64,000 nt of DNA from Tenodera sinensis (Eukaryota > Arthropoda > Insecta > Mantodea > Mantidae): contig CM060969.1 of the NCBI GenBank assembly GCA_030765045.1, positions 53,760,716 to 53,824,715 of the forward strand, read 5' to 3'. This document shows, in pieces, positions 1-10,899 of the stretch. Under the pieces are notes generated by a model that was not told where the DNA came from, ran no database searches, and worked only from the letters and a program-made list of their open reading frames with translations. Made by a program: the position numbers and the translations under genes. Position 1 is the stretch's first letter, and each line of letters starts with the position of its first letter.

Positions 1-1320
1 AACGGAAGCTGAACTAATGAGCGTGAATGAAAATTTCCTTATAAGATGCCGTAGATGTATTGATGCAGATGGACATCGTTTGCAACATCTGTGATAAGGC
101 ATGTCTTGTGTTTCTTCTGATAATTATTGTTAACGTGATTTGAGATTTGATTTGTCGTCCATGCATGTGTGACGGGAGACGGACCTTGCAACTGCCAGTA
201 AAGTCGCGCAGTGCGAGTTCGGAAGACGGTCCGGGCACTAGCCGGCCAAGTTTTGTAGTAACCTACTGTACGAGTATAATCACCGAAAAGTTTGATCTAG
301 ATCTGCAGTAACATACATTAAATTATCAGCTCGAACACTCTGAAATGATTAAAACGCACTTAAATATAAATCGTTGAACACAAAATAGTGCGCCCCTGGC
401 TGCTATTTGTAGCGAGTTGGTGTTTTGATATGAAGCAATGTTATTTCACCTTCTTATGTTTGTAATCCCGGTAGAGACACAAGCCGTAGTAGATTTTGAA
501 GTTGTCCTAATGTTGCTCGATCTCGCTGTAAGCTTCTTTTCTGTGTCTCTGATCGTAGTGTCGGATCGATGTGGAGTTTATAAGAACTGGTCTCCTTAAA
601 TTACTTGTAATGAGCAATTTATTTCTTTTTAATAAATTGTCTACATTAAATATTAATATACAATGTTTCAATTTTTATGCTATCTTTCTTGTCCGTTACT
701 GTTTATGTAACTAGAGACAATGCCTCTGTTTTGCATTTTATTATAAGGGCTTAGAAAAGAACCTGCTGAGTGTAGTTTAGAAAATTATTTAGGAGAGGCT
801 GCCGTTTCTCTCCTCAAATTCTTGTTGAAATTCTTGTTCCCTCTTACTACGAACAGCTGTGAAGCGCTCCATAGAAAGCTAAATAAGGAGTTCAATCCTG
901 CCCATTTCAAAGTTTTCCATATCACGGATGTATTGAAAGAAACACAGTTGGCAAGATAAACAAAAGCTACTCGACAAAGAATCAATGCTCGCTTTCAAAA
1001 CAAGAATAAAAGTGTTTTGAGTAGCAGTCAGTTCATTACCACTAATATTATGCAACTCAGGTTTTCAAAACACATTTATTTGTTTACCTAAAATCGTTCC
1101 GTTTGCGAGGTAGGTAATATGAAATACTTTGTTTTATGTTTAATTATGATCGCTAATTTAGACATCTGGTGAAACGCGGCGAAGATATATTTGCAAAGAC
1201 TTGTGATTGGCGGGTTCAAGTGTGCAAGAAATGACAATCAACTGTAGGTACTGTTAAAGCAGCTGCGAACATTTGAAAGTGTCGTGAGGTGTGTAGAGCC
1301 CCTGCAGGCACTTGCTAATT
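1..1320. other. Gene-free stretch
   Basis: Only short, unrelated open frames are present (up to 74 codons). I see no protein motif, tRNA-like box, long repeat or transposon end. AT-rich patches occur around 600-760. Probably intergenic or intronic. Confidence 0.5.
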
Positions 1321-1324
1321 AGCA

Positions 1325-1500
1325 TTGGAGTAATGGAGGATAATGGCCCCGCGGTAACATACGAGGTTCACATTCAATTCCCGCGGCCGACTTGCCTGAC
1401 CCATGGGATTTTTCGAGGGTTTTCCCGGATCACTAGGAGAATGCTGGAAAGGATAATTATATCTCCAAATTTCCTGTCCTTCGATTTCATTTCACCTTCA
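1325..1500 (+). repeat. SINE-like repeat, family A
   Basis: The stretch around GGTTCACATTCAATTCCCGC (near 1364-1383) resembles a degenerate B box. It is followed by a body with a run of T, GAGGGTTTTCC and the word GAATGCTGG. The same order (B-box-like word ending CCGCGGCCGA, T-run, GGCGAATGCTG) recurs at 12190-12345 on + and, inverted, at 51000-51135. Three dispersed copies with a tRNA-like head point to a tRNA-derived SINE. The A box is poor in this copy. Confidence 0.55.
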
Positions 1501-2116
1501 TTACAATCCGGTCTTTCAGGTTCGGAAGTCCTGGCGATGGATGAGTTTGGCACTGCTGTGCGGGAACTTAGGGAACTGTGGCTGCTGTTCTCGGCGGATG
1601 GGTAGCATCGTAGTTCCCATGAGCGCAGGCTGCCTGGCGAAGCCTTGTGTTGAGATGAATCTCAAGCACACCTTACGGACCCCCAAGTTGGCTCGCACTA
1701 TTCGCCCGAGTACCAACATGCCCATAAAATGCTCTCACTTCACCCCTTTGATACCAAAATTATACATTCAGAAAACTAATCAGAATATAGAAAGCGAACG
1801 TAAAAAAGTTAGTATCGTGAATTATAAAGCTGACTATAGTTGTAACGGGTTTGGTAGCATCACTGTTTAGTTCAGAATAAGCCCATTCTCTTAGCTGGCG
1901 AGTGAGCAGGCAAATATGGTTATTTCTAGGTGCTCAAAATACATTTAAAACTAACGGACGCAGATTTATGCTATAATGAAACATTACATTTTTTAATGCG
2001 GGTACAGTTTTATTTGACTAGTGAATTGTTTTATAATCTACATTGGCCGGCAACGTCCCATTGCAAGTAATGAAAACATTGAAAACGTTTATTAAAAGAC
2101 GGTGTCACTATAACTG
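1501..2116. other. Gene-free stretch
   Basis: Open frames overlap the SINE tail but show no recognisable protein. Nothing else could be supported. Confidence 0.4.
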
Positions 2117-2185
2117 GTAGAGATGGGGGACGCAGCGGTTGGGCGGCAAGTCTTGGTTCTTCATGGGTTCTTGCACTATAACTAG
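2117..2185 (+). repeat. SINE tail fragment, family B
   Basis: About 65 bases containing GGGGGACGCAGCGGTTGGGC and then CTTCATGGG match the 3' part of the SINE at 63436-63707 (near 63640-63695) in the same order and spacing, with scattered substitutions. The tRNA-like head is missing, so this is a 5'-truncated or decayed copy. Confidence 0.65.
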
Positions 2186-2499
2186 CCTCACCTTGTCATA
2201 CCAGGGAGAAAAATCTCAATGCTCTATCGGCGGTAAGGGACTGCCTCAAAAAACTTTGAGGCATTATTAGGAGACATCAGGTGTTGTTTCAAACTGTCTG
2301 ATCAATGTGTGGCTTACAAAACATTAATTCGCTTCAAAATTGTTGCATCGACAATGGGAGTGAGTGTCTCTCCTTTGAGTGAGTCAGGAGGTGCTTTGTT
2401 AGCGCGCACGATAAACAAGCACGTGTAACGGTTTGGCGGGATCATTGTTGGGGATACAACCGCCACATTTCTCGCGGGAAAGGCGTGTTCAAATAACAA
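2186..2499. other. Gene-free flank of the LINE complex
   Basis: No gene. About 33 bases at 2283-2315 resemble 9078-9110 on the other side of the LINE block, and the word at 2346-2358 resembles the sequence right after the LINE end at 9061. These may be traces of the pre-insertion site. Confidence 0.35.
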
Positions 2500-2830
2500 G
2501 TGACTGTGACTGTGAAGAGTGCTTCAATAACAATTACTCTGTGTACATCCAGACGGGATTTTCCAAACTTCTCCTGAGAGAAGTGAGTGATGTGTCGTGA
2601 AGTGTGCATAAGTGTCCCGTGTATATACTTCCCCCCCTGTGCAACTAAGAGTAATTACAGTGTTCTACAGAGGCAGTGTTTAGCACTAAAAGAAGTGTAA
2701 TTTTATTTTTACGAGCTAGCGTGGGCCAAGCGTGTGTGCGCTAGTTTTTGGCCCGCATCGCGTAGCGTGCCCATGCCAAGTGGAAGCTCCCAGAAGCCCT
2801 TGCGACTGGGAGCAGAGACAAGAAGGGGGA

Positions 2831-2883
2831 ATGGCAACTGCCACAGGCACCCCTGCCATGCCGGCCGCCGAGAGCGGACTCGC
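2831..2883 (+). pseudogene. LINE J1 ORF1, N-terminal codons cut off by insertion
   Basis: ATG 2831 opens a frame of about 18 codons (M-A-T-A-T-G-T-P-A-M-P start) and is then cut by the reverse-oriented LINE at 2884. The continuation is on the far side of the insert from about 4256. A related element on the - strand (ORF1 start at 59525) also begins Met-Ala-Ser/Thr with an Ala/Thr-rich N-terminus, which supports joining the two parts. No target-site duplication is visible at the insertion, so some ORF1 sequence may have been lost. Confidence 0.6.
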
Positions 2884-4255
2884 ATGAATGAATGAAAAAG
2901 TTATTTGGGCATGTCTTTCGACATGCCCTGGCTGTTCAGGGGCACCCCTCTTCAGCCTAGTGATTGTGTTTCTATATTTTGGTCGTGTGGCGGATTTCAG
3001 TGGCGAGTGCCTGTATGCGTGTTGGTGTTGTGGGTTTTGTGTTTGGATGGGTGATGTGTGTGTTTGGTCATCCCTAGCTGGATGGCCTGTCGTCTACCCA
3101 AGAATTATGCCTAAGAAGTATTAGTTGTTTGTGCTAGTAGTTTTTGTCAAGTTTGTATGTCTACTGCAACAGCTCATCGGTAACTTTTGTGTGCTTGTGT
3201 GTTTGTGTGTTAGATTTATGTGTGTGTTTTTAAATTAAGTGTTTATGTTTACTATGTGTTAGATGTTTTGGAAGTGTTGAAGGTGTTGTTGTAGTCTGTC
3301 TTCTTCTTGTTGCTGGTATTTGTCGTAAACGTCAATTAGTGTTATGAGAGGAGGATTTTTGTGTTTCTCTGTTTGTGTTATGGTTTTCATTTTTTGTGCG
3401 GTGTTGATGAGTGTTCTTCTGTAGTGTCTGGTGTGTGCGTTGTGTATGTATTTTATCATAAGTTTGGCTATGTGTGTATCTATGGGTGTTGTGTGTGTGT
3501 AGTTGTAAAGTGTGTTTGTCTTGAATGAGGGCAAAAGTTTGTGGGCAGTTCTGATGCACCTTCTCTCAAAGGATTTAATTTTGTTCATTGTTTCGGTGGT
3601 AATTAGTGGCATGGTGGCTACGGCTGCGTAAGTCAGTTGTGGTCTTATTAGTGCAGTGTAAAGTTTTCGTAGTATTTGTGGCGTAAGTCCTCGTCCGTTT
3701 AGTCGTGCTAAGTAGGTTAGTGTGGAGTGGACAGGTCGTGTTTTGTTAAGTAGTCGCGTGTAGTGTGTCTTAATTTTCAGTTGGTTGTGAATGTGTATAC
3801 CCACATACTTTATGATTGTTTTGCATGGTATTTGTTGATTGTTGAAGGTGAGGGTGGCTGTTTTGTATGAGTGTTTCATGATTTTCCTTATCACAATGGC
3901 TTGTGTTTTCTCTGTGTTTATGCTGATTCGCCATTTTTGAGTCCATTGGAGGAAGGTGCGGAGTTGTTTTTCGAGATTTCCTCTGGCTCCGATCAGCGTG
4001 GCGTGTGTGCTCCAATACGCAGTATCATCTGCGTATTGGGCTAGGTGTAGGTTTTTTTTGTGTTGGTTGTGGTGTGTCGGATGTGTACAGTATGTAGAGG
4101 AGGCCGGAAATAGCGCTCCCCTGTGGTGTGCCTGCTTTAATATTATTGGTATTAGATAGTAAGTTGTTTATACGTATGTGTCCTGTTCTGTCTGTAAGAA
4201 AGCTGGCTACCCAACGTACAATCCTTGGTGAAATTTTTAAGTCTGTCAGCTCTGC
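2884..4255 (-). mobile_element. 5'-truncated LINE (K1) nested in J1
   Basis: About 1.37 kb on -, holding the C-terminal half of a reverse transcriptase (3259 to about 4255) and a 3' UTR down to 2884. The 3' terminus has a perfect 9-bp stem with a 4-base loop at 2907-2928, then AATAAC and a short (ATTC)n tail. It differs from the J family in sequence and tail. Its 5' end, at about 4250-4260, lies where RT homology on - stops and J1 ORF1 resumes on +. Confidence 0.75.
3259..4255 (-). pseudogene. Reverse transcriptase C-terminal half (LINE K1)
   Basis: Read on -, the frame starting near 4255 has SFLTDRTG, then AGTPQGSAISGLLYILYT (RT fingers/palm, the PQG motif). After a one-frame jump near 4025 it shows QYADDTAYW (catalytic YADD), and then the thumb region down to 3259 with LIRPQLTYAA, typical of jockey/CR1-type elements. 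The stop at 3259-3261 is the natural C-terminus. The upstream palm (motif A), the endonuclease and ORF1 are missing through 5' truncation. The jump at about 4020-4030 is an indel, so the fragment is not translatable as one chain. Confidence 0.85.
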
Positions 4256-5885
4256 CGGCTGTATTTCTAACCTCAGCTGGTCCAGCCATAGCTGCCAACG
4301 ATCCGCCCACCTGCTCATCATTGGTCGCAGCGCCCAACGCCGAAAACTTGGAGGAGGAGGAGCGACAGGCAAAGGCTTTCTATAACCTACAGAAAGAAGT
4401 TACTGATCTCAGTAATGAGATCATATTCTATCAGCAATTACTCAGCGAGATGGATGGGGAGTCCAGCAACTTTCCAAAAGTCGCCCAGGCCCTCGGACTC
4501 CGCTACAAGGTGCATGCCCAAAAGAAGAGGCTCCTTGTGAAGCTAGGGGAAGGTTGGAAAATCGTCCCTGTTTCAAAGAAGCGGCAACTCAACCGAAGCC
4601 GGGACAGTGACTCCGACAGCGAGAGGCACCCCCGGAAGCCCGCCAAGCGGATCAACCACCAAAGGACGCCACCACAAGTTGAGGTGAAAAACCAATATGC
4701 ACCCCTAGCGACACAGGATGCAGAGTCCTAAGATGAGGCGGAGGACCTACCCCCCGCAACAACTAAACTCCAAAACCTACCACAACCCGGACCACAACGA
4801 TCAACTAGACCACCGCCATCGCCAAAAACGACACGTAAACAAACGGCACCACAACCCTCTACCTCCACTGCTTCTCCCACTTCTATGCAGAACCCCACCC
4901 AAAATCCCGAGCTCCAGAAACCACCGAGGAGAATAATCCCGGACAAAACCCAAACAGTTAAGGTCCTCCGGCTTCTCCGGGACTCCCTGCCAGCTGGAGC
5001 TTATAAACTCCAAACCACGAGGGACTGCCTCAAGCTCTTCCTCCAGTACAAGAAGGACGCCAACCGAACCATGCAGCTCTTGAAGGATGCCGGAGTAGAA
5101 AACTTCAGTTTCACTCCCCGGAACGACCAGCCTCTGCGATGTGTAGTCAAACGTCTCCCAGTGGATATGGAGGTAGACTACATCAAGGAGGACCTGGAGC
5201 AGAAGGGGTACACCGGCGTCCAGATACGTCAGCTCATTTCCCGCGGCAAGCCTCTGCCAATGTTTCAAGTAAGTCTCGACAGGACCACCACCAACCAAAA
5301 AATTCTTCAAGAACGAGAGGTGTGCCATATGATGGTCACTTTGGGGTCTTGAGAACTAATGCCAACATCACCCAGTGTTATAACTGCCAACAGCTGGGGC
5401 ACACTTACAGAATGTGTCAGATGACCTCCCGGTGTGTCCTTTGCGGTGGCCTCCACCGCCTTGCTGACTGCCCCCAAAAGGCAAAGCAGGACGTTCAACC
5501 CCACTGCGCAAACTGTGGGGAAGCGCATCCCGCCAGTTACAGGGGGTGCGAGACGTTCAGAAACGAACGCCATCGCCGTCAACTGGCAACCATAGCCAGG
5601 ACCACTCCAAGTGCTCAACCAGGGCCCCGACACATTGAACACCCGGCCCCGGTTCAACCAGGCGTCTCCTTTGCTGGAGCCACCGGAGGGAAAAAGGTTT
5701 CCATGCCACCACCAAATGGTCCCCCTCCACTACCTCAAACCCCACAAACATCCACCGGAGACTTGGGCAGTCTAAGGGAAATCGTAAACCTGTTCAGGGA
5801 GCTCAACCTCCCAGCTCTCTTAGCAAAACTGCAGCCTTTCCTGATTAAGTTCAGAAGCTGCACAAGCACTATGGAGAAAATATAA
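4256..5885 (+). pseudogene. LINE J1 ORF1, gag-like nucleic-acid-binding protein
   Basis: ORF1 resumes after the nested insert. Order: a short coiled-coil-like stretch (AFYNLQKEVTDLSNEI, near 4375), a basic Ser/Asp-rich linker (4560-4700), a Pro/Thr-rich linker, a conserved central domain (4940-5340), three CCHC zinc knuckles (CYNCQQLGHTYRMC at about 5375, CVLCGGLHRLADC at about 5433, CANCGEAHPASYRGC at about 5507), and a Pro-rich C-terminus ending at 5885. Jockey-type gags normally have three such knuckles and coat the element RNA. One in-frame TAA (4729-4731) and a one-base loss near 5341-5348 break it. The stop of ORF1 is 36 bases before the ORF2 ATG. Confidence 0.85.
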
Positions 5886-5921
5886 ACCATCATATGCCTC
5901 CTCTCAACCCTCCTAGAGTAA

Positions 5922-8599
5922 ATGGCCTATGTAAGGGGAGGTACATCTTTAACTCACACATTCCTGTGGAATGCAGATGGCATCCACAGGCAGCAACACG
6001 AACTTGAAAACTACCTACGGCGTAACAAAATTGACGTCGCATTTATCTGTGAAACAAAATTAAGACAACAGCACGCTTTTAAGCTCCAGGGCTACCAAAT
6101 TTTCCGGAATGACAGAATTGGCAGACAGGGGGGAGGGACTGCTATTTTGCTGAGAAACTCAATTGCTCATGCTCCTGTCACGCTACCTGCACTGGCAGCG
6201 TTAGAGTGCACGGCTCTTAAAACACGTGTTAATAGTAAAACGGTTATGCTGGTAGCACTTTATCGGCCCCCCAGCTCCCCAGATTTCATACCAGACCTCG
6301 AACAAATCTTCGCTTTAGAGGAGCACGTTATAATTGCAGGAGATTTCAATGCCCGGCACCCCTGGTGGTTTTCACGCCTGGCAAACGCGGCGGGAAATCT
6401 CCTGGTTGAACTTATAACTGATGACGAAATTGAGGTACATCTTCCCTCAGAACCGACCTTTTGGCATCGATCAGGGTACTTTGACCCTGAGATTCTGGAC
6501 ATCGTACTCACAAAAAATGCGACACTGTTAAACAACTTTTCTGTGTATCACAGCCTGGACTCCGACCATCTTCCTGTGCATTTCGACATACAGGGTGGCA
6601 TTTCAGCCGGTGTCTCTGGCCCTCGAAAGAGGGCAGACACCGACTGGAATAAGTTAACCATCGAAATGCACGGGATGGCGCAACCCAGACTGTCATACTA
6701 TAGCGAGGCAGACATAGATGTCGCCATTGAAAACCTTACTGCCTCGCTACACACAGCCAAGAGAAGTGCTACCACATACACCACAAGACCACCCGGTTTT
6801 TGCACGTACCCCGAGGTAGAGCAACTCATTGCGCGGAGACGACGCTTGACAAAACTGTGGCGATACACCCGACAGCCTGAATATAAAGTGCTAGCAAAAT
6901 GGCTACGCAGCGTCATTCGGCAACAAATTAAAATCAACAAAATTGAACAGTGGGAAAACAAAATGCTGAGTACCACCCATTTGGACTCTTCTTTGTGGAA
7001 ATTACTAAAGGCTTTCAAAGTTTCCACGAGCGTTAACTCCGCAACTGAGGCGCTGCACACTCAAGGTGGCCTGCACTTCTCCCAAGAGGAGAAAGCCAAG
7101 GCCTTCGCTGACTGCCTCCAAGACAGATTCAGTGAAAACCCAGTTACCAACCGTGTTTTAGAACGGGAGGTCCAGACATGGGTACAAACCTGGGTGGCGC
7201 AGAAGCAAGAGCAACAACTACCCATCATAACACCGCAGGAAGCTTTCAAGCTCATTAGGAAATTGCCTAATGGGAAAGCTGCCGGCCCAGACAAAGTGAC
7301 TAATGAAGAACTTAAGCATCTCCCGAGAAAAGCTCTGGTACAACTAACAAAGATATTTAACGCCTATTTGCAGCAAGGCTATTTCCCCTCTACTTGGAAA
7401 CGAGCTAAGGTTATCATGCTCCCAAAACAAGGGAAAAGCACCAGACAACCGCAAAACTATCGCCCCATTAGTCTTTTGTCTACTATTGGTAAATTGCTCG
7501 AAAAATGTATCCTTTCTCGGCTACAAAAACAAGTCTCGGCAACATATGAGCTCTCAAATTCACAATTTGGCTTTAGAAAAGGACATTCCACTGAACTACA
7601 GCTCCTCAGACTAACTGATGATGTAACAGAGCAATTTAACAATGGGGCTTCAACGTTGGCGCTATTTCTGGACGTAGAAGCCGCATTTGACCGGTGCTGG
7701 CACAATGGCCTCATTTACAAACTGCACCACAGTTTCCCGGCTCTTCAAAATTATCTATACTTGCTGCACAATTTTCTAGAAAAACGGCAGTTTTACGTCC
7801 AAGTGGGCCGCTCCTTCTCACGGGAGCGAGTGATGCAGGCTGGCGTCCCACAAGGGGCAATCATGTCCCCTTTTCTGTACATATTATTCACTAATGACTT
7901 CCCAGTGGACGCCAGATGCAAGGTCGCCATGTATGCTGACGACACTGCAATATACAGCCACCAAGAAATCCACGTGTCGGCCTTGCAGAAATGCAACGTT
8001 ATGTTAACAACTTTCTCTCATGGCAACATGACTGGAAAATCAAAATTAACCCCGACAAATGCCAGCTAATTCATTTCTCTAAGCGGCGTCACACTTTGGC
8101 AAAGGACCTAACGGTCGGTGGTCAAATATTGCACTGCCGTCAGCAGGTTAAATACTTAGGTGTCACCTTGGACCGCACAATGTGCTGGTCCACCCACATA
8201 AAAAATAGCGCCAATAAGGGCAGACAGCGGCTAAAGTTGTGCGCCCCCATCTTCCGCAGTAAACAGTTGCGACTGAAGTCAAAACTGATATTATATAAGT
8301 CATTTATTCTCTCGGTGGTCCTGTATGCATGTGTGGCCTGGGCTAATGCCTCCAAAACCGCCCTGAAACAACTCCAAACCTTCCAAAACCTCTCCCTCAG
8401 AAAAATCCTGTCTGCTCCACTCCTTACCAGTACCCAAACACTACACCTTGAAACCAGGATCCCGTTCATCCCGGAGGCAATTGAAAAACGAGCAACGGCT
8501 GCATGGACGCGCATTAGAAACCACGAAAACGACGTCATCGCCAACATTGGCAAAGGCGAGCCGAAGCACCGCAAGCATACTAGTGTCAAAATGTTCTAG
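5922..8599 (+). pseudogene. LINE J1 ORF2, APE-type endonuclease plus reverse transcriptase
   Basis: From ATG 5922 the frame is open for 715 codons to 8069, then continues in another frame (7991-8599). The break is a single-base loss near 7967, seen by comparison with the sister copy at 60414. N-terminal endonuclease: WNADG (about residue 19), FICETKL, AGDFNARHPWW (about 139), SDHLPVHF (about 214). Reverse transcriptase: YRPISLLSTIGKLLEK, QFGFRKGHS, LALFLDVEAAFDRCW (motif A), AGVPQGAIMSPFLYILFTND, and MYADDTAIYS (motif C, about 669). There is no RNase H domain, as expected for jockey-type LINEs. All catalytic motifs are intact, so the break is recent in effect. Confidence 0.93.
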
Positions 8600-9060
8600 A
8601 AGCGGCTCGGCTCGCCGACTAATGCGCGTCCACGCAACCTCGATCCTAGGCCACATACATGTTTCGGCAGAGGCCCTCGCCTCGGAAAACATTCAGGAGC
8701 TGCCACCGTGGGACAGTGTACATAGTGTAAATAGTGCAGTGCGCGAGCTGGGACGCATATCTCTGGTGTGCCCAGTGAAGATGTGTGTATGTGTGTGTGA
8801 GTGTGCGAAGGTAAATGCGTGCGTGAATGTGTCTGTAAATAATTTGTAAGTATGTATATATGTATATATAACATAAAGACGAAATAAAACTTAAAAAGGC
8901 AAAAGAAAACTATTCTCGGTGACCTACAGATGTAAACACCGAAAAAAGTGTATATATAAACAAAGCCAAATGTAAAAAAATGTTAAATATAGCCTGTAAG
9001 CCGGGCCCATTGTACCGGCACCAGGCCAACACTTTTCTATTAAATAACTTGAACTTGAAC
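8600..9060 (+). other. 3' UTR and terminus of LINE J1
   Basis: The sequence after the ORF2 stop is shared with 61056-61561 (for example GAAGCGGCTCGGCTCGCCGA near both starts), with a (TG)-rich patch in the middle. Both copies end in a weak hairpin (GCCGG...CCGGC in this copy) followed by AATAACTTGAACTTGAAC. The end is a short tandem hexamer instead of poly-A. Confidence 0.8.
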
Positions 9061-10388
9061 ATCGACGATTGGCGAATATTGCTTCAAACGGTCTGTCTAA
9101 CGTGTGGCTGAATGTTGCTTCTACGAGTCTTCCTTCCCAAGTGTAACATACAATAGCCTCAACAGTTGGCTCAGTGTGGCTTCCCCTCCATGCATACTCT
9201 TTTCTCTTAAATAAAGATATGCCAAACAGTTATTTTCTGTTAACGGTTGTAAAGATTACAATTAACAGTTGAGATGCCAGCTAAAAATAAGGGAGATTTC
9301 AGAAACGGTTTCCCTACATCCAAACACCACATTGGCAACATTTTACTACGTTTAACGTAGTTTAACATACCGACTATATATTTATAACGACCATTTCTAA
9401 CTTCACTTATTTCCCTCCTTCGATAGCCTACACCAAGCATGAAATTACTGGTATTTTTGGAGTTTTATTTAGAGTTTGTCATTAGCTTGGCATCACTTAG
9501 TTCTGACATAGTTAAATAACTCATTGCAAGTCGTTTAACATATATAGTAAAACGAAATTCAGCCTGAATACAGAAGGGTTCTTATTTCTTACGTCTATTC
9601 ATTTATTGTTCACTAAGTCACAGCCAATGGGAAAGCATTGGTTTCTGTTACCAACTGCGAGCTATAATCGTGCTGCCAACACCAGGGAAAATGAACCAAT
9701 ATTTTGAGGTATCACATATGAGTGAGTTGGTATTCCATAATCTGAAGGAATTGCATTTTCTCAGCATATATCCAAATATCCAATTCAAAACACACAATAG
9801 CATGAATGAAAATACGGAAGGAATAGTCTGAAATAAGGGAGAAAGAAGGTTCAGTAAAATACAGGAAAACCCGGGAAATACGGGAGACATGGCAACCTTA
9901 GTTAACGGTTACACATAGCGATTACGTTTTTTTCATGTTTATAATGTTCGTAGTTATTTACATTACATTATTTGTTGCTGATAAATTATTATCTGTAACT
10001 ATGCTTGAATATCAACGACGTTGATACAGACTTTGTTATTTTATGCAATCTAAAAATATGTTTCTCTAGTTGTGTGAGTACATTAATTACTACGCTGATT
10101 TATAATAGCAAAATGCGTTTGTAGTTTCTTCTACATTCCTTCTACACAGTCTGTACAGGGGAGCTGAACAATGGGAGAGTATAAATATAAATATTACGTT
10201 TGCAGAAATAACCAAGAAGAACACATCATCCTTTGCAATACCAACATGACTGAAATTCGACTTATAGCAATTTAAACAACCTCGTTGGACGTTATATACT
10301 CATTTTAAAGTCGATGTTGCAAGGGAAGAGAAACATTAACGTCCAAACACACATTATTGTCTAATGTCATACAAAATTGTGACTTTTG
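9061..10388. other. Gene-free stretch
   Basis: AT-rich, with no coding motif, no tRNA-like box and no clear repeat other than the flank similarity noted at 9078-9110. Confidence 0.45.
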
Positions 10389-10891
10389 TTGGGTGTAAAG
10401 TAAAGAAGACAGATGTAGTCGGGATAAAGATACACTTTTATTTCCGTAAACAGTAACTTTTTACACTCGTTGCAACAGCAAGAAAGTCTTTACCGATTCA
10501 CTCACAGCACGGCTCCAAATTCGTAACACAAAACTGTCTCTTCTTTCCGTCGGCACGACTACTCAACGCTTCACATACGTCTGTTCCTGTCTCCAGGAGT
10601 CCAGGAGTGAGTACTAGTCGTCTGGGTTAACCCAGGCGGATGGTAAGGTGGCCACGGTACCTATCCGTTTAAATACGGATTTACCCGTGTGGTGGTATAG
10701 GTTGGTGTTCCTGTCTGTCGGACTTTACCGCTATTTATATCTCCCAGGCACTATTCTGGAAAGTTCAGTTATTGCGGTGAAATACAAAGCAGAAGATTCC
10801 AGAAGCCTCTATCCTTTTCTCTCTTTCGGCAAGCGCCCCAACAATGAGGCCATTCTCTGTCTCTTTCCTTCGGCTCCTTTGCGGTAGTGCC
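10389..10891 (-). repeat. Possible solo LTR
   Basis: Read on -, the segment begins TGTCGGCACTACCG. It has a TATA-like GATATAAATAGCGG (around 10735) and an AAATAAAAG polyadenylation-like word (around 10437), and ends ...CCCAACA. This is the layout of an LTR (U3-R-U5). No second LTR, internal region or clear target duplication was found. A 10-of-11 inverted word (ATTATTGTC type) near 10352 and 10898 suggests a MITE as the alternative. Confidence 0.35.
10656..10702 (-). repeat. LINE 3'-tail fragment (same family as the nested RT at 57.8 kb)
   Basis: About 45 bases, read on - and ending in a small inverted pair (ATCCGT...ACGGAT) plus AGGTACC, match the 3' terminus of the nested LINE fragment at 57841-57890 at roughly 80 percent. 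It lies inside the possible LTR and could be a very short 5'-truncated insertion. Confidence 0.45.
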
Positions 10892-10899
10892 GACAATAA

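Larger units (their letters stand above)
2500..9060 (+). mobile_element. Jockey-type LINE (J1), nearly full length, interrupted
   Basis: A non-LTR retrotransposon with 5' leader (about 2500-2830), ORF1 start (2831-2883), a nested insertion (2884 to about 4255), the rest of ORF1 (to 5885), ORF2 (5922-8599) and a 3' UTR. The end is AATAACTTGAACTTGAAC at 9060. A second family member at 59850-61561 has the same 3' UTR and the same end, which fixes the 3' boundary. The 5' boundary is inferred: upstream of ATG 2831 lies a GC-rich leader without stops in common with the flank. ORF1 carries one stop and one indel, and ORF2 one indel, so the copy is dead but not very old. Confidence 0.85.

Noticed and set aside
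2888..3124. 78-codon Cys-rich frame on +
   Set aside because: Antisense shadow of the K1 LINE 3' UTR with no motif.
4225..4255. N-terminus of the ORF beginning at 4225 as a signal peptide
   Set aside because: Those codons lie in the nested reverse-oriented LINE and are not part of ORF1.
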